NCBI GenBank assembly: GCA_022651385.1
Contig: JALCQR010000011.1
Coordinates: 1 to 64,000, forward strand
From: Clostridia bacterium
Lineage (GTDB): Bacteria; Bacillota; Clostridia; Lachnospirales; Anaerotignaceae
Reading direction: 5' to 3'
Length of the DNA: 64,000 nucleotides
Position 1 is the stretch's first letter. Every line of letters begins with the position of its first letter. Below the pieces are notes generated by a model that did not search any database, was not told where the DNA came from, and saw nothing but the letters and a program-made list of their open reading frames with translations. A program made the position numbers and the translations under genes. This document shows positions 53,266 through 63,099 of this stretch, one piece after another.

Positions 53266-56200
53266 TTAAATACTTAATGACTGGTTGTTGTCACTTGGCA
53301 TGCTTATTCTTTTTTCTTTCTTAATTACTACCTTTTCAAAATTCTTATGTGCTACATCCATCATAAGCTTTATACGGTTAAGCTGGTTTACTTCACTTGC
53401 TCCCGGGTCATAGTCGACGGCCACAATGTTTGCCGCAGGGTTGTTTCTCTTAATTTCTTTTATAACACCTTTGCCAACAATGTGGTTAGGCAGACATGCA
53501 AAAGGCTGAGTGCAGACTATGTTTGTAACACCGTCATGTATAAGCTCCATCATTTCGCCTGTAAGGAACCATCCTTCGCCTGTTTGGTTGCAGAGCGAAA
53601 CTATAGGCTCGGCATATTTTCCAAGAGTTTCAATTCTTGCAGGAGCTGTAAAGCGTCTGCTCTTGTTAAGCGCCTCTATAAGCGGTTTTCTGAAATGCTC
53701 AATAAGAGCTATTATGCTCTTGCCTTCTATGCTCTTAATTGCTTTTGCGCCAAGGTATTTGTGCTTTTGCACAGAGTTGTAGCCTGAGTATAATCCAAAT
53801 CCAAGCAGGTCCGGAACAACGGCTTCGGCTCCCTCTTTTTCTATTGTACCCACAAGATTGTTGTTTGCAGTAGGGTGAAACTTAACAAGTATCTCCCCTA
53901 CTATTCCGACTCGCGGCTTTCTTTGCCCAGTAACTTCAAACTCATCAAAATCTTTTACAATGGCTTTTATGTTTGAAGCAAAGTTAGAACCCGTTATAAC
54001 ATCTTTTTTTACTTTTTCATTCCATTTTTCATAAAGAGCGTTTGCAGAGCCGGGTGTCTTTTCATAAGGCCGTACTCTGTAAAGCACACGCATAAAAAGG
54101 TCGCCGTATACAAATGCCTGAATAACTCTTTTGGCAAGCGGAAGAGAATATTTCCAGCCCGGATTTTTCTCAAGTCCGGCGCTTACCGAAATAACCGGAA
54201 TATATTCCATGCCGGCATTTTTAAGTGCTTTTCTTATAAAACCTATGTAATTTGAGGCACGGCATCCTCCGCCTGTCTGGCTCATAAGCACACCGACTTT
54301 GTTTAAGTCGTATTTTCCGCTTTTTAGAGCGTTTATAAGCTGGCCTACAACAATAAGAGCAGGATAGCATGCATCATTATTTACGTATTTAAGGCCGGTA
54401 TCAATAGAATTTCTGTCTATTGCTGGCATTACCACTATTTTGTATCCACTTGCCTTAAAAGCCTCTTTTAATATGTCAAAATGAATAGGTGACATCTGCG
54501 GGCAAAGCAAAGTGTAGTCCTTCTTCATTTCTTCTGTAAAAAGCTTTCTCTTTAATGACGCATCGCCTTTTTTAGGCACAACGCCCATGGCTTTTCTGTC
54601 CTCTATTGCCGCAATAAGAGACCTGATTCTTATTCTTGCGGCACCGAGATTGTTTACCTCGTCAATCTTAAGAGATGTATATATCTTTCCGGCAGCATTC
54701 AGTATGTCTTTTACTTCATCTGTTGTAACAGCGTCAAGTCCGCAGCCGAACGAATTAAGCTGTATATATTCAATGTCATTTCTTGTCTTCACAAAAGCAG
54801 CAGCCTCATAAAGTCTTGAATGGTACATCCATTGGTCACGTACAACAAGAGGTCTTTCTACATGCCCCATCCAAGCCACACTGTCTTCGGTAAGCACAGG
54901 CATTCCAAAACCAGTTATAAGCTCTGGTATGCCGTGGTTTATTTCAGGGTCAACATGATATGGCCTTCCGCCAAGAACAATACCTGTTACGTGGTGCTTT
55001 TCAATGTATTCAATAGCCTCCGTACCCTTTTGGTGCATGTCTTCTCTGAATTTGGTCCATTCGTCCCAGCCGAAATTAACTGATTCTCTAACTTCGTTTT
55101 TAGTTACTCCAAAATCACGGAATTCATATGTAAGCCTGTCAACAAGAGCGTCTCTGTTTTTAAATGATAAGAAAGGATTCATAAATTTTATGTTCTTTTC
55201 ACGTATTTCCTCAACATTGTTTTTAATGTTTTCGGAATATGACGCAACTATCGGGCAGTTATAACACTCGTCGGCATTTTCAATATCTGGCCTTTCATAT
55301 GCAATAGCAGGATAAAAAATAGTCTTAATGCCGCTGTTTATAAGATGCATTATATGTCCGTGTACAATCTTTGCCGGATAACATGCCGATTCACTTGGTA
55401 TTGACTCAATTCCTTCTTCGTAAATCTTTTTTGATGAAAACGGCGAAAGCACTACTCTGAAGCCGAGGTTTGTCAAAAACGTATGCCAAAACGGATAATC
55501 CTCATACATGTTAAGCACTCTCGGTATACCTATAGTACCTCTTTTCGCTTCGTTTTCATTAAGGCTTTCATAGTTAAAAAGCCTGTTTTTCTTATACTCA
55601 TAAAGATTAGGTATGCCTGTTTTAATGTGGCTTTTGCCCTCTCCTTTTTCACATCTGTTGCCTGTAATAAATCTCCTGCCTCCGTCAAAAGTGTTAATTG
55701 TAAGCAGGCAGTTGTTTGAGCATCCGCCGCATCTTGCATGTGACGTTTTAATTTCAAGATGGTTCATGGCATCTCTTGAAATCAATGTCGTTTCATATCC
55801 CTTGGTATATTTTTCACGGGCAATAAGTCCGGCTCCGAAAGCGCCCATAATACCAGCAATATCAGGTCTTACAGCTTCTCTTTCGCTTATAAACTCAAAA
55901 CTTCTTAAAACGGCGTCATTGTAAAAAGTTCCGCCCTGAACAACAATGCTTTTGCCTAAAGCTGTAGGGTCCGAAATCTTTATAACTTTAAGCAAAGCGT
56001 TTTTAATTACTGAGTAAGCAAGACCGGCAGAAATATCGCCTACTTCGGCACCTTCTTTTTGTGCCTGCTTTACTCTTGAGTTCATAAAAACAGTACATCT
56101 TGAGCCGAGGTCAATAGGATTTTTGGCAAAAAGAGCAATTTTTGCGAAATCCTGAACAGTGTAATTAAGTGACTTTGCAAATGTCTCAATAAATGAGCCG

Positions 56201-57552
56201 CAACCCGATGAGCAGGCCTCATTTAAAAGCACACTGTCTATTACGCCGTCTTTTATCCTCATGCATTTCATGTCTTGGCCGCCTATGTCAAGTATAAAAT
56301 CCACATCAGGCTTAAAGAACTCCGCGGCCTTGTAATGCGCTACAGTTTCAATGTATCCCAAATCCACCATAAGCGCTTCTTTTATAAGCCCTTCGCCATA
56401 GCCTGTAACACATGAATTTACAATATTAACAGTATCCGGCATTTTGTCATAAAGGTCGTTTAAAGCCTTAATTACTACATTAAGAGGATTGCCCTCATTT
56501 GACGCATAGAAAGAATATAAAAGCTTTCCGTCGTCAGATACAAGCGCTATTTTAGTAGTTGTGCTGCCTGCGTCTATTCCGAGAAAAGCATTTCCGCTGT
56601 ATTGTGAAAGCTCACATCTTTCAACTTTTTCAGCAGAGTGTCTTTTTGTAAATTTTTTGTAGTCTTCTTCGTCTTTAAATAAAGGTGCAAGGCGGCTCAC
56701 CTCATTTTTAAGAGCCGTAACATTTTTAAGTTTATTTTCAAGAGTGTCAAAATCCGTAATCGGACTTGTCTTTTTAGCACTTATAGCAGCACCGAAAGCC
56801 GCAAAAAGATGTGACCTTTCAGGCACTATAGCTGTTTCGTCAGTAAGTTTCAGTGTTTCAATAAACCGTTTTCTAAGCTCCGGCAAAAAGTGAAGCGGGC
56901 CCCCTAAAAAAGCTACGTGCCCTCTTATAGGTTTGCCGCAGGCAAGACCTGATATGGTCTGGTTAACAACGGCCTGAAAAATAGATGCGGCAAGGTCTTC
57001 TCTTGCAGCACCTTCGTTTATAAGCGGCTGTATATCGGTTTTTGCAAAAACACCGCATCTTGAAGCAATAGGATATATAACCTTGTGCCTTGAAGCATAT
57101 TCATTTAGTCCCTGAGCGTCAGTCTGTAAAAGACTTGCCATCTGGTCAATAAAACTGCCTGTGCCTCCGGCACACACACCGTTCATTCTCTGCTCAATTC
57201 CGCCTCTAAAATAAATAATTTTGGCATCTTCTCCGCCAAGCTCTATTGCCACGTCTGTTTTTGGTGCAACCTCCTCAACGGCATTTGCCGTAGCGACAAC
57301 TTCCTGTATAAATTCAATGCCGAGAACATCGGATATAGCTACGCCGCCGCTTCCGGTCATCATCACTGAAAATGAAAGATTGCCTAAGGCTTTATGAGCC
57401 TGATGTATGAGATCTCCAAGAGTCTCTTTAATTTCGGAAAAATGTCTTTTATACTGTGAAAAAACAGTATCGCCGTCTTTTGACACAGCAACGACTTTTA
57501 CAGTAGTGGAACCGATATCAATTCCAAGACGAAGTCTGTCAAAAAAACTCAT
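53266..57552 (-). CDS. 2-hydroxyacyl-CoA dehydratase activase-type giant protein (two BadF/BcrA ATPase domains plus DUF2229 and HgdB-like part)
   Basis: The 1428-residue multidomain protein begins with an ASKHA ATPase ([14 protein letters not shown] at 10-23; cluster cysteines in [11 protein letters not shown] and ASRCGVFAK). A second ATPase follows ([16 protein letters not shown]; cysteines in [11 protein letters not shown] and [10 protein letters not shown]). Next come a Cys-rich linker ([13 protein letters not shown]), a DUF2229 domain and a C-terminal HgdB-like region. Activators of this family use ATP and a [4Fe-4S] cluster to pass a low-potential electron to radical dehydratases. The long fused form is common in Clostridia but its acceptor is unknown. 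ATG 57552 follows AGGAGG. It has its own consensus promoter and Fur-like palindrome. Confidence 0.88.
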   Translation of the reverse strand: MSFFDRLRLGIDIGSTTVKVVAVSKDGDTVFSQYKRHFSEIKETLGDLIHQAHKALGNLSFSVMMTGSGGVAISDVLGIEFIQEVVATANAVEEVAPKTDVAIELGGEDAKIIYFRGGIEQRMNGVCAGGTGSFIDQMASLLQTDAQGLNEYASRHKVIYPIASRCGVFAKTDIQPLINEGAAREDLAASIFQAVVNQTISGLACGKPIRGHVAFLGGPLHFLPELRKRFIETLKLTDETAIVPERSHLFAAFGAAISAKKTSPITDFDTLENKLKNVTALKNEVSRLAPLFKDEEDYKKFTKRHSAEKVERCELSQYSGNAFLGIDAGSTTTKIALVSDDGKLLYSFYASNEGNPLNVVIKALNDLYDKMPDTVNIVNSCVTGYGEGLIKEALMVDLGYIETVAHYKAAEFFKPDVDFILDIGGQDMKCMRIKDGVIDSVLLNEACSSGCGSFIETFAKSLNYTVQDFAKIALFAKNPIDLGSRCTVFMNSRVKQAQKEGAEVGDISAGLAYSVIKNALLKVIKISDPTALGKSIVVQGGTFYNDAVLRSFEFISEREAVRPDIAGIMGAFGAGLIAREKYTKGYETTLISRDAMNHLEIKTSHARCGGCSNNCLLTINTFDGGRRFITGNRCEKGEGKSHIKTGIPNLYEYKKNRLFNYESLNENEAKRGTIGIPRVLNMYEDYPFWHTFLTNLGFRVVLSPFSSKKIYEEGIESIPSESACYPAKIVHGHIMHLINSGIKTIFYPAIAYERPDIENADECYNCPIVASYSENIKNNVEEIREKNIKFMNPFLSFKNRDALVDRLTYEFRDFGVTKNEVRESVNFGWDEWTKFREDMHQKGTEAIEYIEKHHVTGIVLGGRPYHVDPEINHGIPELITGFGMPVLTEDSVAWMGHVERPLVVRDQWMYHSRLYEAAAFVKTRNDIEYIQLNSFGCGLDAVTTDEVKDILNAAGKIYTSLKIDEVNNLGAARIRIRSLIAAIEDRKAMGVVPKKGDASLKRKLFTEEMKKDYTLLCPQMSPIHFDILKEAFKASGYKIVVMPAIDRNSIDTGLKYVNNDACYPALIVVGQLINALKSGKYDLNKVGVLMSQTGGGCRASNYIGFIRKALKNAGMEYIPVISVSAGLEKNPGWKYSLPLAKRVIQAFVYGDLFMRVLYRVRPYEKTPGSANALYEKWNEKVKKDVITGSNFASNIKAIVKDFDEFEVTGQRKPRVGIVGEILVKFHPTANNNLVGTIEKEGAEAVVPDLLGFGLYSGYNSVQKHKYLGAKAIKSIEGKSIIALIEHFRKPLIEALNKSRRFTAPARIETLGKYAEPIVSLCNQTGEGWFLTGEMMELIHDGVTNIVCTQPFACLPNHIVGKGVIKEIKRNNPAANIVAVDYDPGASEVNQLNRIKLMMDVAHKNFEKVVIKKEKRISMPSDNNQSLSI

Positions 57553-57579
57553 ACTTAATTTCCTCCTGTCATTATATGT

Positions 57580-57600
57580 AAATAACAATCATTATTATTT
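57580..57600. promoter_or_regulatory. Fur/PerR-like palindrome upstream of the activase gene
   Basis: A 21-bp palindrome with one mismatched pair, AAATAATAATGATTGTTATTT on the minus strand (written here as the motif only), contains a 7-1-7 core at 57583-57597. That core matches 12 of 14 positions of the Fur box TGATAAT-N-ATTATCA. It lies between the predicted transcription start and the ribosome site, where a repressor would block transcription. Assignment to Fur, PerR or another regulator is inference. Confidence 0.4.
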
Positions 57601-57618
57601 GCATTATTCATTGTACAA

Positions 57619-57647
57619 ATTATAACTGAATGTTTCAAAATTAGCAA
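57619..57647 (-). promoter_or_regulatory. Promoter of the activase gene
   Basis: On the minus strand: TTGCTA (57642-57647), 17-nt spacer, TATAAT (57619-57624), about 65 bp before the ATG at 57552. Confidence 0.7.
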
Positions 57648-57734
57648 GTTTTGTTTGAGGAAAAAAGGCAAAATCTTGTTAATGTTGCATAAAAGTTGTA
57701 ATTGTTAAAATTGTCTTGATTGCCGCAAGCTTTA

Positions 57735-57767
57735 CAAAATAAGAACGCCGGACAAGCTATCCGACGC
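57735..57767 (-). terminator. Terminator after the his operon
   Basis: On the minus strand the stem CGTCGGA / TCCGGCG (one G-U pair) with a 7-base loop is followed by TTCTTATTTT, about 27 bp past the hisE stop. Confidence 0.6.
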
Positions 57768-57793
57768 TTTTTATTATTATATCTATTATAAAT

Positions 57794-58123
57794 TCAGATT
57801 TCACCTTTTGTATGGAACTTTTTTAGATTGCCCTCTTTAAGCTCACGCTTTGCAAGCTCTTCAAAAACATCATCCCATGTTATTCCCTGTTCTTCCATAA
57901 GCACCGAAAGATGATACATAAGGTCACATATTTCATATATTGTCTCACTGTTTTCGCCGTTTTTTGCGGCAATTACAGTTTCAGTGCATTCTTCTCCAAC
58001 TTTTTTAAGTATCTTGTCTATGCCTTTCTCTATAAGGTAGTTTGTGTATGAGCCTTCCTTTGGGTTTTTCTTTCTGTCAATTATAACGTTATAAAGCGCG
58101 TAAAGCACCTGTGAGTTTTCCAT
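57794..58123 (-). CDS. hisE: Phosphoribosyl-ATP pyrophosphatase
   Basis: Second step of histidine synthesis, PR-ATP to PR-AMP. The 109-residue all-alpha NTP pyrophosphatase of MazG-like fold has the metal-binding GEECTETVIAAKNG and ICDLMYHLSVLM segments. Last gene of the his operon; its start abuts the hisI stop (58124), so the two are split, adjacent genes rather than a hisIE fusion. Confidence 0.95.
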   Translation of the reverse strand: MENSQVLYALYNVIIDRKKNPKEGSYTNYLIEKGIDKILKKVGEECTETVIAAKNGENSETIYEICDLMYHLSVLMEEQGITWDDVFEELAKRELKEGNLKKFHTKGEI

Positions 58124-58459
58124 TTATAGTACCTCTTTTCCGTTTTCATCTCGGTAAAAACAGCTTCTCTTGCCGGTATGACAGGCCGCACCAATCTGTT
58201 CTACTTTTATAAGCAGTGTGTCACAGTCACAATCATAGTATATTGCCTTTACATACTGAAAATGCCCTGATGTATCGCCTTTATGCCAAAGCTCCTGCCT
58301 GCTTCTTGAGTAATAATAGCATGTTCGTTCCTTAACCGTTTTTTCCACAGCTTCCTTATTTGCATATGCAAGCATAAGCACCTGACCGTTTTCATAGTCC
58401 TGTGCAATTACCGGCACAAGACCTTTTTCATCATATTTAATAATGTCTGCAAGCCCCAT
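58124..58459 (-). CDS. hisI: Phosphoribosyl-AMP cyclohydrolase
   Basis: Third step: opens the adenine ring of PR-AMP, zinc dependent. The 111 residues have [17 protein letters not shown] and the metal site [20 protein letters not shown] with the conserved Asp/Cys ligands and [10 protein letters not shown]. Lies 10 bp after hisF. Confidence 0.96.
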   Translation of the reverse strand: MGLADIIKYDEKGLVPVIAQDYENGQVLMLAYANKEAVEKTVKERTCYYYSRSRQELWHKGDTSGHFQYVKAIYYDCDCDTLLIKVEQIGAACHTGKRSCFYRDENGKEVL

Positions 58460-58469
58460 TTTAATCTCC

Positions 58470-59228
58470 TTAAAGTCTCACTGGAACATTTCTGTCCCTC
58501 AAATATGCCTTTAAATCCCTTATTTCCATTTCTCTGAAGTGGAAAAGACTTGCCGCAAGAGCCGCGTCCGCTCCGCCTTCAGCAAGAGCATCATAAAAAT
58601 GCTCCATCTTTCCGGCGCCTCCAGAGGCTATTACAGGTATTCTAACGGCAGATGAAACAGCTTTTGTAAGCTCTATGTCATAACCGTTTTTCACGCCGTC
58701 GCAGTCCATGCTTGTAAGCAGTATCTCACCGCAGCCGCGGCTTTCAACTTCTTTCGCCCATTCAACAGAGTCACGGCCGGTGTTTACCCTGCCTCCGTTT
58801 AGATATACGTCAAAACCGCCGTTTTTGCGTCTTTTTGCGTCTATGGCCGTAACAACACATTGGTTACCGAATCTTTTGGCAGCTTCGTTTATAAGCTCCG
58901 GTCTTTTAAGAGCTGCGGAATTTACAGAAATTTTGTCAGCACCTGCGGCAAGTATTTTTCTGAAATCTTCTATTGTCCTTATGCCGCCGCCTACAGTAAG
59001 GGGTATAAAGACCTGTTCTGCCGTTCTTGAAACCACGTCAAGCATTATGTTTCTTGCATCCGATGAAGCCGTTATATCAAGAAACACCAGCTCATCAGCC
59101 ATTGAGTCATTATAAAATCTCGCGGCCTCAACAGGGTCTCCTGCGTCAATAAGGTTTACAAAATTCACGCCTTTTACAACTCTGCCTTTATTTACATCAA
59201 GACATGGAATGATTCTTTTTGTGTGCAT
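58470..59228 (-). CDS. hisF: Imidazole glycerol phosphate synthase subunit HisF
   Basis: Cyclase subunit of the HisFH enzyme that makes IGP and AICAR from PRFAR and ammonia. The 252-residue beta/alpha barrel opens [20 protein letters not shown] with catalytic aspartate in CLDV and a second catalytic Asp in [13 protein letters not shown], plus the phosphate loop [12 protein letters not shown]. Lies 15 bp after hisA; partner HisH is encoded at 59967-60563. Confidence 0.97.
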   Translation of the reverse strand: MHTKRIIPCLDVNKGRVVKGVNFVNLIDAGDPVEAARFYNDSMADELVFLDITASSDARNIMLDVVSRTAEQVFIPLTVGGGIRTIEDFRKILAAGADKISVNSAALKRPELINEAAKRFGNQCVVTAIDAKRRKNGGFDVYLNGGRVNTGRDSVEWAKEVESRGCGEILLTSMDCDGVKNGYDIELTKAVSSAVRIPVIASGGAGKMEHFYDALAEGGADAALAASLFHFREMEIRDLKAYLRDRNVPVRL

Positions 59229-59243
59229 ACTGAACCCCTCCCG

Positions 59244-59963
59244 TTATCTTTTCTCAAATTTGTCTATTACTTCTTTAAGGTTAAGTTTACCCTGATAAAG
59301 CGCCTTACCGATTATAACGCCTTCGGCTCCGATTTTTGCCGCATTTTCAATATCTTTCATTGTTGTAACACCGCCGGAAGCAATTATATTTATTCCTGTC
59401 TTTTCTATAAGTTTTTTTGTACTTTCAATGTTAGGTCCGCTCATCATGCCGTCTTTAGATATATCGGTATAAATAACATATTTTACACCGTATCCCGCCA
59501 TTTTCCTGCAAAGGTCAAGAGATGAAATATTACTTATTTTTTCCCAGCCGTCTATGGCAACCATTCCATTTGAAGCATCTATTCCAACAGCTATCTTTTC
59601 GCCGTATACTTTAACGGCGTCTTTCACAAGGTCTGGATTTTTTACCGCCGCAGTGCCGATTATCACTCTTGAAACACCGGCTTTTATTCTCTCCTCGATG
59701 TCACGCATTGTTCTAATGCCGCCGCCGGTCTCAATTGATACTTTATAGGTTTCAGCTATTTTTTTAATTGCCTCAAGGTTTTCGCCGTTTCCGGTTCTTG
59801 CCCCGTCAAGGTCAACAACATGTATGTATGTCGCCCCGGCCTTAATCCATTCACCTGCACGCTCAACGGGGTCGTTTCCATAAAACGTTACATCATCAAA
59901 CCTTCCCTGTTTAAGGCGAACACACTGGCCGTTTTTTAAATCTATTGCCGGATAAATCTGCAT
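59244..59963 (-). CDS. hisA: ProFAR isomerase HisA
   Basis: Amadori isomerase converting ProFAR to PRFAR. The 239-residue barrel is related to HisF: it opens IYPAIDLKNGQCVRLKQG with catalytic Asp in AIDL, has the second catalytic Asp in TDISKDGMMSGPN, and phosphate loops at both halves (ETGGGIRTM, ASGGVTTM). Stop and start of hisH/hisA are 3 bp apart. Confidence 0.97.
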   Translation of the reverse strand: MQIYPAIDLKNGQCVRLKQGRFDDVTFYGNDPVERAGEWIKAGATYIHVVDLDGARTGNGENLEAIKKIAETYKVSIETGGGIRTMRDIEERIKAGVSRVIIGTAAVKNPDLVKDAVKVYGEKIAVGIDASNGMVAIDGWEKISNISSLDLCRKMAGYGVKYVIYTDISKDGMMSGPNIESTKKLIEKTGINIIASGGVTTMKDIENAAKIGAEGVIIGKALYQGKLNLKEVIDKFEKR

Positions 59964-59966
59964 ATA

Positions 59967-60563
59967 TCAAAGACCTCCAAAATTTTTAAGTATCTTAAGT
60001 CCTGTATTTCCGCTTTTTTCTGGATGAAACTGCAAAGCAAAAGTGTTTCCTTTTTCTGCTGCAACCTGTATATTCTCGCCGTAAAAACATGTGGCAGTCA
60101 CAACATCGGCGTCTGTTTTAAGTCTGTATGAGTGAACGAAATACACATACGGTTTATCGCCTATGCCTTCAAAAATACGGCTTTTTTTCTTAAAATCAAG
60201 ACTGTTCCAGCCAATCTGGGGTATTATCTGATCTTTCGGTAAAAGCACAATTTCTCCCGGCATTATGCCAAGGCCTGTATATTCGCCGTTTTCATAGCTT
60301 TTGTCAAACATCATCTGCATACCGAGACATATTCCCAAAAACGGTTTGCTTTCTCTTACTATATTGTATATGGCATCGTCTATTTTCTTATCTTTTATTG
60401 TTTTTATAGCGTCGCCGAAAGCACCTACTCCGGGAAGTACCACTTTGTCAGCATTTCCTATTACTTCCGGATTGTCTGTTATAACAGCCTCGTAGCCCAC
60501 AAACTCCAATGCTTTTTGAACACTTCTGAGGTTTCCCATTCCGTAATCAATTATAGCTATCAT
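59967..60563 (-). CDS. hisH: Imidazole glycerol phosphate synthase glutaminase subunit HisH
   Basis: Class I glutaminase that feeds ammonia to HisF. The 198 residues have the nucleophile C79 in FLGICLGMQMMF, and the His-x-Glu pair in LQFHPEKSGNTG; it opens IAIIDYGMGNLRSV as usual. Between hisB (3 bp upstream) and hisA. Confidence 0.97.
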   Translation of the reverse strand: MIAIIDYGMGNLRSVQKALEFVGYEAVITDNPEVIGNADKVVLPGVGAFGDAIKTIKDKKIDDAIYNIVRESKPFLGICLGMQMMFDKSYENGEYTGLGIMPGEIVLLPKDQIIPQIGWNSLDFKKKSRIFEGIGDKPYVYFVHSYRLKTDADVVTATCFYGENIQVAAEKGNTFALQFHPEKSGNTGLKILKNFGGL

Positions 60564-60566
60564 TTC

Positions 60567-61166
60567 TCACACCTCCAGCATTCCCTTTGTGGAAAGCACG
60601 CCTTCGATTCTCTCATCTTTTTTTGTAGCCATATCGAGAGCTTTTCCGAAGCATTTAAAAATGCCTTCCGCTATGTGGTGATTGTTTTTCCCTGCAAGCA
60701 TTTTTATGTGCATGTCTATTCCGGCATTTTGAACAACCGCTCTGAAAAACTCCTCAACCATTTCCGTATCCATTTCGCCTATACGGTCTGTTGAAAATTC
60801 TGCATCAAAGGAAAGGTACGGCCTGCCTGAAATATCGAGGGATACAAGTATAAGAGCCTCATCCATAGGCAGTATGAAAAATCCGTAGCGGTTTATGCCT
60901 GCCCTGTCTCCGAGAGCCTTTGAAATACATTTTCCGAGCACTATTCCCACATCTTCAATTGTATGATGACTGTCAACATACGTGTCGCCTTCAGCTTTCA
61001 CATAAATGTCAAAAAAGCCGTGCTTTGAAATATGTGTAAGCATGTGGTCAAAAAAGCCTATCCCTGTTGAAATATCGTTTTTGCCTTTTCCGTCAATTTC
61101 AATACTCATATTTATTTTTGTTTCAAAAGTGTCTCTGTTTAATTCTGCTTTTCTCAAACCCAACAC
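60567..61166 (-). CDS. hisB: Imidazoleglycerol-phosphate dehydratase
   Basis: Manganese enzyme converting IGP to imidazole acetol phosphate. The 199-residue monofunctional form has the two repeated metal motifs DSHHTIEDVGI and NNHHIAEGIFK, and GIGFFDHMLTHISKH near the N-terminus. No phosphatase domain is fused, so histidinol phosphatase must be a separate gene elsewhere. Lies 5 bp after hisD. Confidence 0.97.
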   Translation of the reverse strand: MLGLRKAELNRDTFETKINMSIEIDGKGKNDISTGIGFFDHMLTHISKHGFFDIYVKAEGDTYVDSHHTIEDVGIVLGKCISKALGDRAGINRYGFFILPMDEALILVSLDISGRPYLSFDAEFSTDRIGEMDTEMVEEFFRAVVQNAGIDMHIKMLAGKNNHHIAEGIFKCFGKALDMATKKDERIEGVLSTKGMLEV

Positions 61167-61171
61167 CTCTC

Positions 61172-62461
61172 TTATTTTCTGACTCTTACTGCGTTTGCGT
61201 GTGCCGTGAGTCCTTCCGCATTTGCGAAAGTTATTATATCATCTGAAAGCTCGTTAAGAGCACTCTTACTGAATGATATTATACTTGATTTCTTTATAAA
61301 GTCGTCAATTGAGAGAGGTGAAAAAAACCTTGCTGTTCCGCTTGTAGGCAAAACATGGTTAGGTCCAGCCATATAATCTCCGAGAGGCTCCGGTGTATAG
61401 TGTCCAAGAAATATCGCGCCTGCGTTTTTAATAAGCGGAAGTACCTCAAAAGGAGAATTTACACAGATTTCCATATGTTCCGGAGCAACACCGTTTGCAA
61501 TATCACATGCTTCTTTAATATTTTCCGCTATTATCACAGCTCCGAAATTTTCAATTGATTTTTCTATAATTTCTTTTCTCTCAAGTACATTTGCCTGCTT
61601 TGATACTTCTTTTTGCACCTCATAAGCAAGTTTTTCATCGGTAGTAATAAGTATTGCGGACGCCATTTCGTCATGCTCAGCCTGAGAAAGTAGGTCTGCA
61701 GCGGCATAAACCGGATTTGCGCTGCTGTCGGCAAGAACAAGTATTTCGCTCGGACCTGCAACAGAGTCTATGTTTACATAACCGTAAACAGTACGCTTTG
61801 CAAGCGCTACAAATACGTTTCCGGGTCCGCATATCTTATCTACCTTTGGCACACTTTCAGTACCGAATGCAAGAGCAGCTATAGCCTGTGCCCCGCCTAT
61901 TTTAAATATATCGTCAACTCCTGCCTCTTTTGCGGCAACTATTGTAGTTGGATAAACTGTTCCGTCTTTTTGAGCCGGAGTTGTCATATATATGTTTTTA
62001 ACACCTGCAACATGAGCCGGTATAACATTCATCAAAACCGATGAAGGGTATGCGGCCTTTCCTCCCGGTACATAAACACCCACATTTTCAAGAGGACGTA
62101 TAAGCTGACCCATTATTTCTCCGTTTTCGCTTGATTCAAACCAGCTGTTTATTTTCTGTTTTTCGTGAAACTTTCTTATTCTTTCAGCAGAGCGTCTTAT
62201 TACCCTCACAAGGTTTTCGTCAACCTGAGTATAAGCATAGTCTATCTCTTTTTGTGTAACCTTTATTGTTTCGGCATTTAAGTCTATTTTATCAAATTCT
62301 TTTGTATATTCAAAGACAGCCTTGTCGCCGTTTTCCTTAACATTTTTAAGTATTCCGTTTACTATTTCCTGAACGTTTCCATGTTCAAGCTGAGAACGCG
62401 AAAATATTTTTCTAACGGTTTTTTTGCCTTCTTCGGTTTTATAGCTTATAACAGGTATCAT
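61172..62461 (-). CDS. hisD: Histidinol dehydrogenase
   Basis: Zinc- and NAD-dependent enzyme catalysing the last two steps, histidinol to histidine. The 429 residues show LENVGVYVPGGKAAYPSSVLM, KICGPGNVFVALAKR, SVAGPSEILVLAD and the catalytic QAEHDEMASAIL segment, with the HVLPTSGTARFFSPLS C-terminal signature. Its ATG overlaps the hisG stop by one base (TAATG), indicating coupled translation. Confidence 0.97.
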   Translation of the reverse strand: MIPVISYKTEEGKKTVRKIFSRSQLEHGNVQEIVNGILKNVKENGDKAVFEYTKEFDKIDLNAETIKVTQKEIDYAYTQVDENLVRVIRRSAERIRKFHEKQKINSWFESSENGEIMGQLIRPLENVGVYVPGGKAAYPSSVLMNVIPAHVAGVKNIYMTTPAQKDGTVYPTTIVAAKEAGVDDIFKIGGAQAIAALAFGTESVPKVDKICGPGNVFVALAKRTVYGYVNIDSVAGPSEILVLADSSANPVYAAADLLSQAEHDEMASAILITTDEKLAYEVQKEVSKQANVLERKEIIEKSIENFGAVIIAENIKEACDIANGVAPEHMEICVNSPFEVLPLIKNAGAIFLGHYTPEPLGDYMAGPNHVLPTSGTARFFSPLSIDDFIKKSSIISFSKSALNELSDDIITFANAEGLTAHANAVRVRK

Positions 62462-63099
62462 TATTTTTCCTCCTTAATCGCTCTTATTTTTTCAATAATG
62501 TCCATTATTCTTTCGTGTTCCATTTTAATGCTTACTCTGTTTACGATTACTCTGGCAGAAAGCGGGCAAATTTCCTCAAATACCTCAAGGCCGTTTTCTT
62601 TTAGTGTTTTTCCGCTTTCAACTATATCAACAATACAGTCCGACAGTCCCACTATAGGAGCAAGTTCAACAGAACCGTTAAGTTTTATAATTTCAGCCGT
62701 TTTATGCTTTTTGTAGAAATAATCCCTTGCAATTTTAGGATATTTTGTTGCAACTGTAAGGGAATGGCTTTTTAAAACTTTTTCTTTTGTCTCAGGCAGA
62801 CCGCATACGCACATGCGGCATTTTCCGAGCCCAAGGTCAAGCATTTCATATACGTTTCTGTTTTCTTCTATTATAGTGTCTTTACCCACAACACCAATGT
62901 CTGCGGCGCCGTGTTCCACATATGTAGGCACATCGCTTGTTTTGGCAAGAAATATTTTAACTCCCAGTTCTTCGTTAAGGAAAATAAGTTTTCTTGTCTT
63001 TTCTTTCATTTCCTCACATGGCATACCTATTTTTTCAAGCAGTTCCATTGTTTGGTCGGCAAGTCTGCCTTTGGCAAGTGCAAATGTAAGATATCTCAT
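62461..63099 (-). CDS. hisG: ATP phosphoribosyltransferase, short catalytic form
   Basis: First, feedback-controlled step: ATP plus PRPP to PR-ATP. The 212 residues are the short form without the C-terminal regulatory domain, opening [22 protein letters not shown] and containing [18 protein letters not shown] for the PRPP loop. Short HisG needs HisZ for activity and histidine inhibition, which agrees with hisZ directly upstream (its stop at 63100 abuts this start). Confidence 0.97.
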   Translation of the reverse strand: MRYLTFALAKGRLADQTMELLEKIGMPCEEMKEKTRKLIFLNEELGVKIFLAKTSDVPTYVEHGAADIGVVGKDTIIEENRNVYEMLDLGLGKCRMCVCGLPETKEKVLKSHSLTVATKYPKIARDYFYKKHKTAEIIKLNGSVELAPIVGLSDCIVDIVESGKTLKENGLEVFEEICPLSARVIVNRVSIKMEHERIMDIIEKIRAIKEEK

